The notes under the pieces: generated by a model
Told to the model about the DNA's origin: nothing
Seen by the model: only the letters and a program-made list of their open reading frames with translations
The model's database searches: none
Program-made: the position numbers and the translations under genes
Shown: positions 33,218-46,000 of the stretch, piece by piece
How the letters are laid out: the number at the start of each line of letters is the position of its first letter
Numbering within the stretch: position 1 is the stretch's first letter
From: Alnus glutinosa
Taxonomy: Eukaryota; Streptophyta; Magnoliopsida; Fagales; Betulaceae
Assembly (NCBI RefSeq): GCF_958979055.1
Contig: NC_084886.1
Location: forward strand, 12,138,654 to 12,202,653
Direction: 5' to 3'
DNA length: 64,000 bases

Positions 33218-35142
33218 CTAGCACCAAGAACCATTCAGAAGAAAAGTATCCAATCTAGCATTCAAACTGCTATGAGAGTCATAAATGATTCCATACCCAA
33301 ATTTGTCAAATAGGGCACCAAACGGATGCCAACTATCCAACCATAAATGGATATTCTTTCCATCACCAACTTCAAACTGAATAAAGCCCCTAGCCATACC
33401 TCTGAGCTTCAACAACTTTCTCCAACACCAAGAAGAATTTTGGGGGATGCTTACACTCCAAAAGCTTCGGCCCTTTAACAAGTAAGCATGAACCCAAGCA
33501 ACCCAAATGGAGCCAGCCCATGCAAACAAGCTCCATATATGCCTCATCATGGAGGAGGAATTCCAGATTTCCAAATTCTTCAATCCCAAACCGCCCTTTT
33601 TCTTAGGAAAACAAAGTTCATCCCAAGCAATTTTAGCTTTGGCACGACTACCCTCCTTACCATTCCACAGAAATTGATTAAACTTCTGAGTGATCTCCTT
33701 GAGAACCTGTTTAGGAAGAATAAACAAGCTGGCCCATTACACCTGAAGGCTATACAGAACTGATTTAAGAAGCTGCAGTCTACCGGCAAAAGAGAGATTC
33801 TTGGAGGTCCAAGAATTTATCCTGCCAACAATTTTGTCAAGGAGAATGCTGCAATCAGAGACAGAAAGTCTAGATGAAATTAAGGGCACTCCAAGATATC
33901 TAACAGGAAGATGACCCTCTTTCATCCCCAAATCGGTTAACAAAATCTCCTTTCTCCTATCAGAGATACCAGCACAGAAAATGGTACTCTTTTCTGGGTT
34001 AGCTTGCAAACAGGATAAATTCTCAAATTCCTCAAGGGCAGCCTTAAGAATAGAGATAAAATGAGTACTAGCATCAGAAAAGATTAGTAAATCGTCTGAA
34101 AAACATAGATGAGTGATCCTCAACCGAGCACACCTATGATGAAACCCAAAACCATAACCATCCCGGGTATAGTCTGCCATAAGTCTAGAAAATACTTCCA
34201 TTGCAATCACAAAGAGGTAAGGAGACAGGGGTTCCCCTTGCCTCAGCCCCTTTTCATCTTTGAAATAATCCACAAGTGTACCATTCACAGAAACAGAGAA
34301 CCGGGGTGAAGTTATACAAACCTTAATCCAATTGATGAATCTCGCAGGAAATCCAAAACAGATCAAACATTGTATAAGAAAAGACCAATTGACTGAGTCA
34401 TATGCTTTCATAATATCCACCTTCATAGTGCACCGAGCAGTTCCAGCCTTCCTATGATAATCCCGAACCAACTCTTGAGCCAAAAATACATTTTCTGCAA
34501 TACTCCTCCCCGGGATGAAAGCTGATTGATTCTTGCCTATCAAACCATCCAGAATAGAAAGGATCCTATTAGAAAGGATCTTTGTGATACATTTGTATAG
34601 AACATTGCAACAAGCAATGGGCCGAAACTCCCCCACAACAGAAGGGTTTTGTTTCTTAGGGACTAAAGTCAGTATTGTAGCATTGACCTCTTTTAGGAGA
34701 CACCCAGACACAAAAAAATTTCTGATAGCATCAACCACATCCCCTCCAACAACCGGCCAAGCAGCCTGGAAAAAATCAGAAGTATATCCATCGGGGCCAG
34801 GGGCCTTGTTGGATTTCATACTAAAAATAGTTTCCTTAATCTCTTCAACTGTAACATCTCATTCAAGCAAAAGACAGTTTTCAGCTGAAATAGCAGGGGA
34901 AACAAGCTGTTGAATCCGAGTGCATGCTCCTTTGTGAACACCATGTGAGTGGTGCCTAAAAGGTTTTTATAAAACTTTTCTGCTATGCCCTTTATACCAT
35001 CAATATCATCCACTTTATTTCCTTGTTCATCAAAGAGAAAAGATATAGAATTTCTAGCTTGTCTGCCTTCAATGACCCTATGAAAATAGGCAGGGTTTTG
35101 ATCTCCTAGATGCAACCATTGATTGCGGGCCTTTTGCTTCAA
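33218..35142 (-). pseudogene. LINE ORF2 remnant: reverse transcriptase and zinc-binding region
   Basis: On the minus strand, 34819-33737 encodes 360 residues of a non-LTR reverse transcriptase. Visible motifs are SAFIPGRS, the motif-A-like DIMKAYDSVNW, GEPLSPYLF and the active-site motif FSDD, where FADD or YADD is usual. A TAA at 33737 interrupts the frame, which continues without shift from 33727 to 33218 with the C-terminal zf-RVT-type region. Upstream linker sequence (35142-34816) is in another frame. The endonuclease domain is missing. The in-frame stop and frameshifts make it inactive. Confidence 0.9.
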
Positions 35143-37146
35143 GAAAGCTTCTTCTGCCTTTGTAATGGAAACATAGGCATGGAGACATTCTCTCTCTTTC
35201 AGTAAAGAAACCGCACTCCCATGAGATTCCAGAACTTCAAGTTATGCCATATCCAGCCTGCCTCTAGCTTGGACAATTCTGGATTTAAGATCACCATAGC
35301 ATGCAGCAGTCTTTTCTTTCAAAACAACTTTAAAAGCTTAAAGTTTCCTACAAAACTTAACATAGGCACCCTATCAATGTCATGAATAAAATTATCAAGC
35401 TATTATTTTCCACACATCTTTAAGGCGACTAAAAGTTCCTTGAAATATTTTACGAGGTTAGGATTCTTTGAACTACCCTACTGATGCATCTTTTTTCTAA
35501 TCACTTTCAACTTTTCAAGATAGAAAGGTTAAGTAGGAACGATCTTACTTCCTTCTCTGTTAATAGACCAATTACACGTTTTGATACCAGAAGTCATCAT
35601 AATTTGGTATTAGAAGTTAGAACCAACAATGTCTGTCCACACCACTCGGAATGATTGGAGAACAAGGTTAGCTCACTAAGCATGGAGCAACAAACATTTT
35701 GACGAGATACAAATGGAATTGCGTTTAAGATAGGAATGCCTGATGAAGTACGAGAAGGGGATGTTTTAAGTAATGAATGCATGGTTTGATAGCATCTCAG
35801 TCCAAGCATCAGGATAAGTACATATATAGTTCGGTCTATAGCCTATATTCACATGATAAAATTCAAATTGCTACATTTTGCTCTTATTTCTTTGGTAATA
35901 TTTACAATATATAAGGTAGATGAGAATAATACAAATAGACTTCAAATACGATTAGATGATAGTCTTCAATTGTTATTAGTTTGGTGATAGTCTTCAATTG
36001 TAATTAGGTGATAGACTTCAATTGTAGCTAGGTGATAGATTTCAACTGTGAATATGTGATAGCCTTCAATTGTAGCTAGGTGATAGACTTCAATGGTAGC
36101 TTGAATTCTTGAACTTTATAATATATTCTAACATTCCCTCAACCTGAAGCTGAAAATTTGTGGAATCTTGAGCTTGAAATTTTTTTTTTTTTTTTTTTTT
36201 CCTCTTGTTGGAGACGGTAGCCGTCGGCGATAGAGGCCTGAGATGGTAGCCAGAAACTCGTTGGAGTTGGTGGCGGTTGGCGGAGGTGACTAAAGTTGAT
36301 GGCAGTCGGAAACAGTGACCAATGATGGGCCTTTACCAACAAAAATTTTGGGCCAAACAGTTTGTCAAAATAAAAGAGAACCAACAAAGGGATGAAATGA
36401 GACAAACTATGACCCTCAAATGAGTCTAGTCATTTTGGTCATAAACAAGACCAAACGATTGGTCCAAAAGGGCCAAAAGATGAGCAACTTGGCCAAACAT
36501 ATGCCTCTTGGAGGAAAAAATAAAAAGAAAAAAGAAACATATGCCTTTGTTAGGACTTTCTTTTCTTCAATTCAACGGTGGATTTGTCGGAGAACCAATG
36601 TATGGATTTGGTGGCATGAGCCGCACATCCGAACTTGTGAGTTTGCAGTGCTGAAAAGCTTGCTTGATCTGTAACAAGTCTCATAAAAGTTGGGCCTGCC
36701 ACTTCTCTTTATTTCTTCTATACCACGAAGACTTGAAGGTGGTAAAAAGGATAAAACCAAGAACCAACGGATTTATGACCACAATATATACTATAATCAA
36801 TTTTGTAACTTTCGAAGAAGACAAACCAATGGCCAAAATGTGGGGTCAATGGGTTGGGGCACAACATTACAAAATTGAGAAAAAGAAAACAAGGCACCGA
36901 TAGTGTTGCTATAGATTTATATCTCTTTTACAACTTGTAACATCTGTAAGCATATGATTAGATTCACGTTAGCTATTAAAAATTGTTTAACACCCTCAAA
37001 ACACATCCTGACACATGCCACCAAGTTGTAAAAGAATTATAGGTCTAGCATTATTTATTTATTTATTTATTTTATAATTAATGTTGCATGGCTATATGGA
37101 TAGGATTCGGTTCCCGACTCGGAGCCCATTAGGTTAGATTGTTAAG

Positions 37147-37366
37147 AGTAATGTTTCTTGCATAATTTTCGTACAACTTTTGTACAACTCTAACAACTTT
37201 TTTTTTTTTTTTTATTATTATTTTTTTTTTATGATCAATCATTAGATCTGTTTTCCTACATGTGGGTCCTAAAAATTTAATGGTTGATCGTAAAATAAAA
37301 AAAATAAAAACATAAAAAAAATGGTTGTTAGAGTTGTACAAAAATTGTAGAACAATCATTTCTCAT
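37147..37366. mobile_element. Mutator-like MITE with 9-bp TSD
   Basis: Imperfect inverted arms containing GTACAACTCTAACAAC / GTTGTTAGAGTTGTAC around an A/T-rich centre. ATTGTTAAG is duplicated exactly at 37138-37146 and 37367-37375. Segment A lacks it and reads straight through near 20300, so insertion followed the duplication. Confidence 0.85.
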
Positions 37367-37878
37367 ATTGTTAAGTCTTAATAAAAAAGAGCTAACCAAT
37401 TGCGATTGCTCTATCTTCAATTTACCTCTTTAAGATGTAGTTTAGTTGGGTTGGGTGCTTATCTTGAAGTTGTTGACATGAATTGATATTGTGTTGATGT
37501 GAATTGGATTTATTTTTCATTGTCATTAATTCTTGAACTATAGCGGAAATCTTGAGGCAGGAAAGACAGCTACTCATAGGATCATATACTTGGTAAAGTA
37601 ACTTAAGGCCCGATTTAATCTATAAATGAACATAGAGCTTTTGGTTATCTTATACTACCATAAGACAATTGGATATATATATTGTTAATCCATGTTCTTA
37701 GATGATTCTTGAAATAGCTAGTAGAATACAACATAAACTGCAAATTATGTAGCCTACAACATGACATTAAGCAAATACTGATTTAGACTGATTGAGAATA
37801 TAATAATGGTTGGGCGTCTGCAAATGAGGTTGAAATTGTTGATGAGGCAACAACATCCCATGATCTGTGCATTTCTGC

Positions 37879-39760
37879 TCAGACATATTCAAGCTCATTA
37901 TAGTTTTGTTGGAGTTTAGGAGCTTTTTGCAACATTTGAACTGCTTCCAACTCCATTGCGACTTCTTTCATTGTAGGTCGTTTTTTCCCCTTTAAGTCCA
38001 GGCACCTTTTTGCAAGGTTTGCGACCGCAATGATCTGTTCTTTCTTGCCTTCCTTCAAAACTTGACTATCAATAATATCAAACAAATTGTTCTCACCCAC
38101 CGATTGAATGAAATATGTGGCTAAACTTTTGGATTCTTGTGTTCTTGTTGAAGAGATCACTTTTTCTCCAGTTAACAACTCAGCAAGGACGACACCAAAA
38201 CTATAAACATCACTCTTTTCTGTAAACTGACTTGACTGAAAATACTCAGGGTCTAAATATCCAAAAGTTCCATGCACTAGTGTGGTTAAGTGAGTTTGAT
38301 CAATAGTGATGGATCTTGAAGTCCCAAAGTCAGCTACTTTAGCTCTGTATTTATCATCTAAGAGTATGTTTGTAGATTTAATGTCCCGATGGTAAATGGG
38401 CATGGAAGCTGCTGAGTGTAAGTAAAACAGAGCTCCTGCAACTTCTATTGCAATTCGCAAGCGCATATTCCATGTTAGTGGAAACTCTTCAGTTTGGCCA
38501 TTGACATATTGAGAAAGAGTTCCATTAGGAACGTATTCGTAAACCAATAGAGGAACTTCTGTCTCCAAACAACAGCCAATTAACTTAACCACATTCCTAT
38601 GGTTAATTTGTGAAAGAATGACAACTTCATTAATGAATTCTCTAAGTTTTCCTTCATCAATTACCTTGGACTTTTTCACTGCAACGATTCTTCCATCTGC
38701 TAACATGCCTTTGTAAACAGTACCTTGTCCTCCTTGGCCAAGTATTCTATTCACATTAAAACGATCAGTGGCCTTGCATAAATCTTTTGAACTAAACAAT
38801 TTGGTGTTCTCAACATTAGCTTCATGTAAAGATAATTGTTGTTGTAACAATAAACCACCATTTCGTTTGAAGAACTTGTTCTTTTGTTTAGTCCTCCTCC
38901 TATTTTTTGCCATTTTGTAAGAACACTGTCCACAAAGAAGTAGAGCTAATACCCCAAAGCTGCTGGTCGTACCTAACTAACACAGTGTGATAGGAAAAGA
39001 TTATTAATTGCAGTAAAAGATTATAACAATAGTTTTTTCAATGAAAATGTTGACTCAAAAGAGAGAGACATCTTCTCTTAATTTTGATTGTTGATTGTTG
39101 ATTGTTCTAGTATTCCAATAGATTCTGAAAGAAGTAATGCTAAAAGTGGTTCGTTGACGGAGGAACACAATTAAACAAATTAAAAAAAAAAAAAAAAAGC
39201 AATAAGGTTTTAAGGTTTCCGTTAGAATCCTGCGATAACAACTTTTAAAATCATGATTGTTTATTTGGTTACGATTTTGTTACACCATCTATTTTGAGGA
39301 AAAAAAAATTGTAGGAAATGGCTTCTTCAACCGGCCACCCAAAAATGGCGGTCAAATCACTCCTTAAGATTTTTGTAGTGGTTGGCTATCCGAAAAATGT
39401 GGTCAACCACCTCCATAAGCCTTGAAGAGTGAACAGACTACCTCCGAAAAGCTTTTGAGGGGGTGGTCGAACCACTCGTCAAGGCTTATGGGAATGGGTG
39501 ACTACCCTTTTGGGGTGACCAATTGCCCCAAAAATCTTGAGGAGTGGTTCGGTCACCTTTTTTAGTTGATTAGCTAAATAATTATTTTCTTAAATTTTTG
39601 TTCTACATCAAAATGATTGACTTAGCAAACTATTGGTCGATACAATATATCTCAAAATCAAATATACATGAAGCATTCCTCTAGATAGTAGTAAGTGAAG
39701 TCCAAGCATTTTATTTTATTTTTTGGAAAATTTGATTGCTTAGAAAGTGTATTAGAATTT

Positions 39761-39797
<37 letters not shown>

Positions 39798-41084
39798 GGG
39801 GAAAAGAAGAAGAAGAAGAAGAAGTCACAGACACATTCACTTGGAAATACTTCAAAGATTGAGATATATATGAGCACTTTTAAGAGACAAGGAGTATAGT
39901 TGATCAGTGCCATAAGTTTTAGAAAATGAAACCACGGGGGGCCCATTTTGATCCCTATAAATTTGTGCTTTAATTTTTATTTTTCTCAAAACATGTGATT
40001 TAAAAATTTTCTCCAAAAGCATAATTTTAATTCTCCTAAAAGAATGTACATCCAAAACAAGTGGGACCAATTGAAACAAGCAAGATGAAAGAAAATCAAG
40101 GAATTAAGCCTTAAACACTCCAATCCAAGTAAACATACCTATGAAGGCCTTTTCACTGGGACCCATAGCAAAGGTGCAAGTGAAAGACTCATTAGAAGTT
40201 GAACAAAAACGTGGTCTCCCGGATTCACTTAAACAAGTTTGTTGCCGATAGTTACAATCTGAGAAATATGTATAAGGAGATAAACACTGTTAGTATCCAA
40301 TAAATCAAAAGCAAAATTCAAAGTGATTATTAAATCACAAATTTATTTTATGAAATTAAGAAAATAAGAAATTTAATCATTTAAATTGATATTATAATAT
40401 TGTGTGTGGGTTGAAATTCCTATATATTCAATAAGCAAAGTCTGATAATATCATTAATTAGTTTAAAAACTTAAATAAATAAATAAATCTACTCATACAA
40501 CATGTACCTACACGTGTGGCTAGCTAGCTACTTGGCACCAGGATAGCAAGTGTTGGAAAAAGAAGGTCTTGTCTTTAGAAGGGACCACCCACCCCGCTCG
40601 CTCAGGGTAAAAAGGTTAATATCTAGTTATTTTATCTACTTTTTATTTAGTAAATTTTGTAAGATAGTTGATAAAACATATATAAAATAGAAAAGAAAAA
40701 TAAATACAAAAATGAAGTATACAAACTTTCCCTTTGTCTACCAAAAATGAAATTTTATTATATCTCAAGTTTGTACGTGCATGTGGTCTGCATAAGGCAC
40801 ATGTAAAAGAGTGATTGGTGTATAACAGTTGTGCAACTGTTCTGCATCATTCTAAAAATATGGAATGAGTCTCATGTAGGACGTCATGTCTCTAAAACCT
40901 TGCACTATGTGCAAGAATTTTTTCCTATATTTATATATAACAAAAATGAAAAAGGACAAGAAGAATTAATTAAAGAGAAACTGTTAATTGCTATATATAC
41001 CCGATGTTTGTACAGAATCTACAGATACTGCATAAAGTGAACACAAGAGCAAAATGATCTGAAATACCATTTGCACGGCCACCA

Positions 41085-41085
<1 letters not shown>
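37879..41085 (-). pseudogene. WAKL1: wall-associated-kinase-like gene lacking most of exon 1
   Basis: The minus-strand exon 3 (38972-37879) encodes a membrane segment and a full Ser/Thr kinase with GQGGQG, VAVKK, HRD and DFG. Exon 2 (40258-40139) encodes 40 residues of a Cys-bearing EGF-like piece starting DCNYRQQTC, with good splice sites. Exon 1 is reduced to its first 20 or so codons (ATG at 41083-41085, a signal-peptide-like start); the cell-wall-binding GUB_WAK domain is deleted. A donor GTATAT at 41000 is in the right phase, so a 432-residue mini-receptor remains formally possible. The C-terminus is shortened by a TGA where WAKL2 has Lys, removing about 29 residues. It is either a decaying gene or a truncated receptor-like kinase; I favour a pseudogene. 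Confidence 0.75.
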
Positions 41086-41129
<44 letters not shown>

Positions 41130-41270
41130 CTCTAGGATGATCATATGAATGGGATTATGAGAGGAGTGCGAAGCTGCAAAGCCCAAGCCCCCCGCTTTTA
41201 ATGACGCCATTATCGACCTAAAAGTCGCCAAGAAGTTCCCTTGAAGTTACCAAGAATGATAAAATATCTC

Positions 41271-41303
<33 letters not shown>

Positions 41304-41379
41304 CTTGTATTATAAATATTTTGTAACTTGAATGACAAGGCAAGACAAGCTTTGCAGGTTCTTCCAGGCCAATATATAT

Positions 41380-41909
41380 TTGGTTACATTAGACATTATA
41401 ACGACTCTATTATAATTTTCCTACAATAAATTAAATATAATAACATTCCATGCCGCACTTCATATGGGACAAATGTCCAACATGTGGTGCCACCCACCCC
41501 GCTTGCTTGGGCGTCAAGACTCGTTTCTTGTTGTGGTGCGCGCCACAACCGGCCACTTATTTTTAATTTTTAATTTTTTTTACATTATTTTATTATTGTT
41601 CCCACTTTCATTAGTAATGCTATAAAGAGAATTTTAGTCCCTTTTTTTTTTTTCTCCCAAATGTCATGTAGTTTTAAAATTACTATTAGATCAAAATTTA
41701 ATAATAATCATCTCAAATTTAATAATAATTTTATAACAGTGCTCCTCTTCAATTATCTCAGCTCTTCTTTGACCTTCTCACGAAATTTAATTAACATATA
41801 AATCTATTTGACCCAAGTTTTTAGGTCCCAAAAATTTCAGTTCAACATCCAACTTTTATTTAATTGGATCCTTAAATGAACTCTGAGTACCCTAAATTTT
41901 TAGGATCAG
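41380..41909. other. Intergenic; contains empty-site relative of the hAT locus
   Basis: 41440-41560 resembles 660-744 joined to 1506-1550 (GTGCCACCCACCCC...TTGTTGTGG) but lacks the hAT insertion. The rest is AT-rich with no gene. Confidence 0.55.
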
Positions 41910-42103
41910 GATCCCCTCAAATTCTTTGCCCGAATTTGATAGAATTCGGGCAGGTTGTTGTGAGTAAGCATTTATGAGATTCACCTGACCGAATAAGCAG
42001 TTGGGCAGCCCAACTTTTATTTGGTCAGGTGGGTCTCATAAATGCTCACTCACAACTACCTGCCCGAATTCTATCAAATTCGGGCAAAGAATTTGAGGGG
42101 ATC
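41910..42103. repeat. Foldback element with 81-bp arms
   Basis: Arms 41910-41990 and 42023-42103 are complementary at 77 of 81 positions around a 32-bp loop. Each arm also contains a smaller palindrome, CCCGAATTTGATAGAATTCGGG-like, with pairing CCCGAATT/AATTCGGG. It is probably a foldback MITE. No clear target duplication was found. Confidence 0.85.
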
Positions 42104-43061
42104 TTAATTCAAATTTTTACCAAGTGTTTTCGAAACATGAAACATCATACGGTAATTTTTTTGTCAAAAAATTTATTCAAATTAATTGACCTTCAATTTT
42201 TGAGTCACACTCTTATTATATTTAATGTTAATAAAAATGATAATGTTGTTTAATATTATTTTTAATCACACTTCCAGAAGCTTTATGATCAGATCCAAAT
42301 TTCTTGAGTGTCACATCCTTACATCAATCTCTAATTTAGTTTCCCGAACATTTGCCTTCGCCCAATTAATAATCGCTTATTTTGGAAAATATAATTAAGA
42401 CCTTTAAATATAAATAAATATTTATTTCCATAAATATTTCCACACTTCCTTTAGATCCATTCAAAATTATTACTTAATAATCCAAGCATTATTTTTTAGT
42501 CTTAATTTTCTAAATTAAAACTTCTATACTCAGATGTTAAAATCCGGGTTGTACATAAAGAAAAGACAAGCCTAACGGTGTGTTTTGGCAAAAAAATAGA
42601 CAACATCATCCTCAACCTTGTTTGTCTTCTTCAACATTCTTTTGGACTTTGACCTAATCATCACAACGTCTGTACATAAAGAAATTCACATCAATGAGTT
42701 GTGAATTCCAGTTCTCTTAGAAAAGATATGCCCCTAATTATAAATAATTGTTCGCATGCGAAAAAATTATACGAGTAAAGAGAATTTCTGTGAGTTGAGA
42801 GAGAGCATTTGATTCCTCTCGACCTCCTCTCTCTCTCTCTGTTCCTGCTTAGTAAAGCAACTGGAAACCTGATTTTATATAGACAACAAAGATGGATCCT
42901 TATATTATGAACATGGAGCTTTTTGCTATCTTATACTATCGTAAGACAATTGGATATTTATGGTTAATCCAAGTTCTTGAAATTACTTGAAGAATATAAA
43001 TTAAGAAAATAAATTGTGTAGGCTACAATATGGCATTAAAAAAAATACTGGTTCATATTGA
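42104..43061. other. Intergenic and WAKL2 3' flank
   Basis: AT-rich, no gene seen. From about 42840 it aligns with the 3' flank of WAKL1 (about 37540 onward) and probably holds the 3' UTR of WAKL2. Confidence 0.5.
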
Positions 43062-46000
43062 TTAAGAAGATAATAATGGTTGGGAATCTATGGATGAGGT
43101 TGATACTATTGATGTGGGAACAGCATCCCATAACTCGTACACTTCGGCTTTGACATATTCAAGCTCTTCATAGTTTTTCTGAAGGTTATGACCTTTTCGC
43201 AACATTTGAGCTGCCTCCAACTCTATTGCAACTTCTTTCATTGTCGGTCGTTTCTTTCCATTTAAGTTCAAGCACCTTTTCGCAAGATTCGCGACTGCAA
43301 GGATCTCTTCTTTTTTACCTTCCTTCAAAACTTGACAATCAATAATATCAAACAAATTGTTTTCCTCCACCGATTGAATGAAATATGTGGCTAAACTTCT
43401 CGGTTCTTGTGTCCTTGTTGAAGAGATTGCTTTTTCTCCGGTTAACAACTCAGCAAGGACAACACCAAAACTATAAACATCACTTTTTTCTGTAAACTGA
43501 CTTGATTGTAAATATTCAGGGTCCAAGTATCCAAACGTGCCATGTACTAGTGTGGTTAAATGAGTTTGATCGACGTCGATGGATCTTGAAGTCCCAAAAT
43601 CAGCTACTTTGGCTCTGTATTTATCATCTAAAAGTATGTTTGTAGACTTAATGTCCCGATGGTAAATGGGAGTGGAAGCTGCTGAGTGTAAGTAGAAGAG
43701 AGCTCCTGCAACTTCTGTTGCAATTCGTAAGCGCAGATCCCATGTTAGTGGGAACTCTTCAATTTGGCCATTGACATATTGGAAAAGAGTTCCGTTACAA
43801 ACGTATTCATAAACTAGCAAAGGAACTTCCGTCTCCAAACAACAGCCAATCAATTTAACCACATTCCTGTGGTTAATTTGTGAAAGAATGACAACTTCAT
43901 TGATGAATTCTTTGAGCTGTTTTCCTTCATCAATTACCTTGGACTTTTTTACTGCAACGATTCTTCCGTCTGCCAACATGCCTTTGTAAACAGTGCCTTG
44001 TCCTCCTTGGCCAAGTATTCTATTCACATTAAAACGGTCGGTGGCCTTTTCCAAATCTTTTGAACTAAACAATTTGATGTTCTCAACATTGGCTTCATGT
44101 GAAGATAATTGCTGCTGTAACAATAAACCACCATTTCGTTTGAAGAACTTGTTCTTCTGTTTAATCTTTCTCCTTTTCTTTACAACTTTGTAGGACCACC
44201 ATCCACCAACAAGTAGAACCAAAAGTCCAAGGCTACTGCTAATACCTGTTTAACGCAATGTAATAGCAAAATATTACTCATTGCAGTAAAAGGTTATAGC
44301 AATAGTTTTGATTGAGAACATTGACTAAAAAATAGAGAGATATCTCCTCTTAATGCTAGATATTAGTTTGACAAAATATCATGCGACAAAAGGTATGTTA
44401 ATATATTTTGACTATTAATGAAGTATTTCAAAAGTATATGGGGTGGTCGTCCACCCCTCCTTGAGTGTTTATTTGAAGTATTTTAAAAAGAATAATGATT
44501 TAATGCCACCCAAATATACAACTTTTCACCACCTTGCCTACGTGGCAAGGTGGTCCCCCACTATTTTTTGAGTTTTTTTATTTTTTAAAAATAAATTAAG
44601 GTGGGGGACCACCTTGCCACATAGACAAGGTGGTGAAAAATTGTATATTTAGGTGGTAGTGAATCATTACTCTTTTAAAAATTGCAAGCCCCAGCAATTA
44701 TTAAGATTATATAAAAATAAATAAAATCTTAGTCCTAGAGATTTTCAGGAAGTTCTGTTCCTAAAGATTCCAATATATCTCAAAATCCAATATACTTGAA
44801 GCATGCTCTTGATAGTAGTAAGTGAATTTTAGTGATATATTTATTAAAAATTGATTGCATAGAAATGTACGACAAAATATTAAAAGAGAAAGAAAAAAAT
44901 GCTGATCCATGAAAATCAATGAAAATATGAGAAAGAAAAATAAAATAGGAAATCCTTAAACACTTAGATACGATCAGTAAACCATACCTATCGTGAACAC
45001 TTCAACCCGACGCTCGGTGATGTCAAATACCGGACGGTAACAAATGTAAGACCCATTGTAAATATCCTCTCTCTTTTCTTCCATATTATATGTAATTTCA
45101 CAATATTGATCAAGTCTGGATCGATTGTAATCCAAACAAGCGTGTGAGGGCTCGCATTTCTCAATAACTGAAATGTAATAACCACACAAACACGGTTAGC
45201 ATCTATATAATAAATCAGCAAATAAATTCAGAGCGATCATCGATTATTAATTCAAAAGATTGAGAATAGAAAAAAAAAAAAAAACACTAATCATAAATTA
45301 AGTTCTCTAATTAGATCACTTGATAAAGTAACTATATAAATTTTGTGAATGATTTGTTCAATTACTTATTCCAATATATAGTTCATTTTCTATCTAAAAT
45401 TCCGTTGAAGACTTGTATTTTGGTAACTAGTTCAATTATACTAAATTTTAAAAAGTTGGCAATTGAAGTTTTGCCGTTTAGAAATTAAATGTGCGATTTA
45501 AAAAATAATAATTTTAAAATGTACGATTTAAAAATATAATTTTTAAAAACGAAGTTTAGCATTTCAAATCATAGGCTGAGGCTAACCTTTTTAAAATTTT
45601 GCATTTAAAAAATAAAAATCTTACGATATGAAAATGCAAATTTTTTGTATTTTTAAACATGCGATTTTCATAGGATAGAAAGTGGACTATTTGAATAATA
45701 ATTAATTAAACAATCTTGAAAGTCTTCAATGGCGGTTTCAGGGCTCATATTAGCCGCCGCCACACGTTTATACGTGTGGTCTGCATAAGGCATGCGCATG
45801 TATATATGTAGAGGAATGACGTTGTTGTGACGCATGCATGTGTTCTACAAGTGTTAATTCATAGAACTATTTCACACACAAGCAAACGAAAAAGGAAAGA
45901 AGAACTAATTAAAGAGATAGATCATAGACTTTAACTTTACCATGACATCCTCCAGGAACATAGGGATTTCCTCCAAAGCCGACGTTGCAAGAACATGTAA

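Larger units (their letters stand above)
30179..35376 (-). mobile_element. 5'-truncated LINE interrupted by a Helitron
   Basis: A non-LTR retrotransposon on the minus strand, inserted in duplicate segment B. Its poly-A tail appears as the T-run 30179-30188. The right edge is where homology to copy A resumes (TCATGAATAAAATT, about 35376). Only the reverse transcriptase half of ORF2 and the 3' end are present, which is the usual 5' truncation. A 2.2-kb Helitron (30729-32945) splits the C-terminal part of ORF2. No clean target duplication was found, and some host bases were lost at the site. Confidence 0.85.
26811..37878. repeat. Segmental duplication, copy B
   Basis: The counterpart of 15886-20802 in the same orientation. 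It carries the GST-B pseudogene and then, after insertions, the 3' end of WAKL1. Later insertions are two MITEs in the GST intron, a LINE holding a Helitron (30179-35376) and a MITE at 37147-37366. About 110 bp next to the LINE are missing relative to copy A, beyond the small MITE that only A has. Confidence 0.85.

Noticed and set aside
34109-34913. Plus-strand frames opposite the LINE reverse transcriptase
   Set aside because: The minus strand carries the clear RT motifs, so these are shadows.
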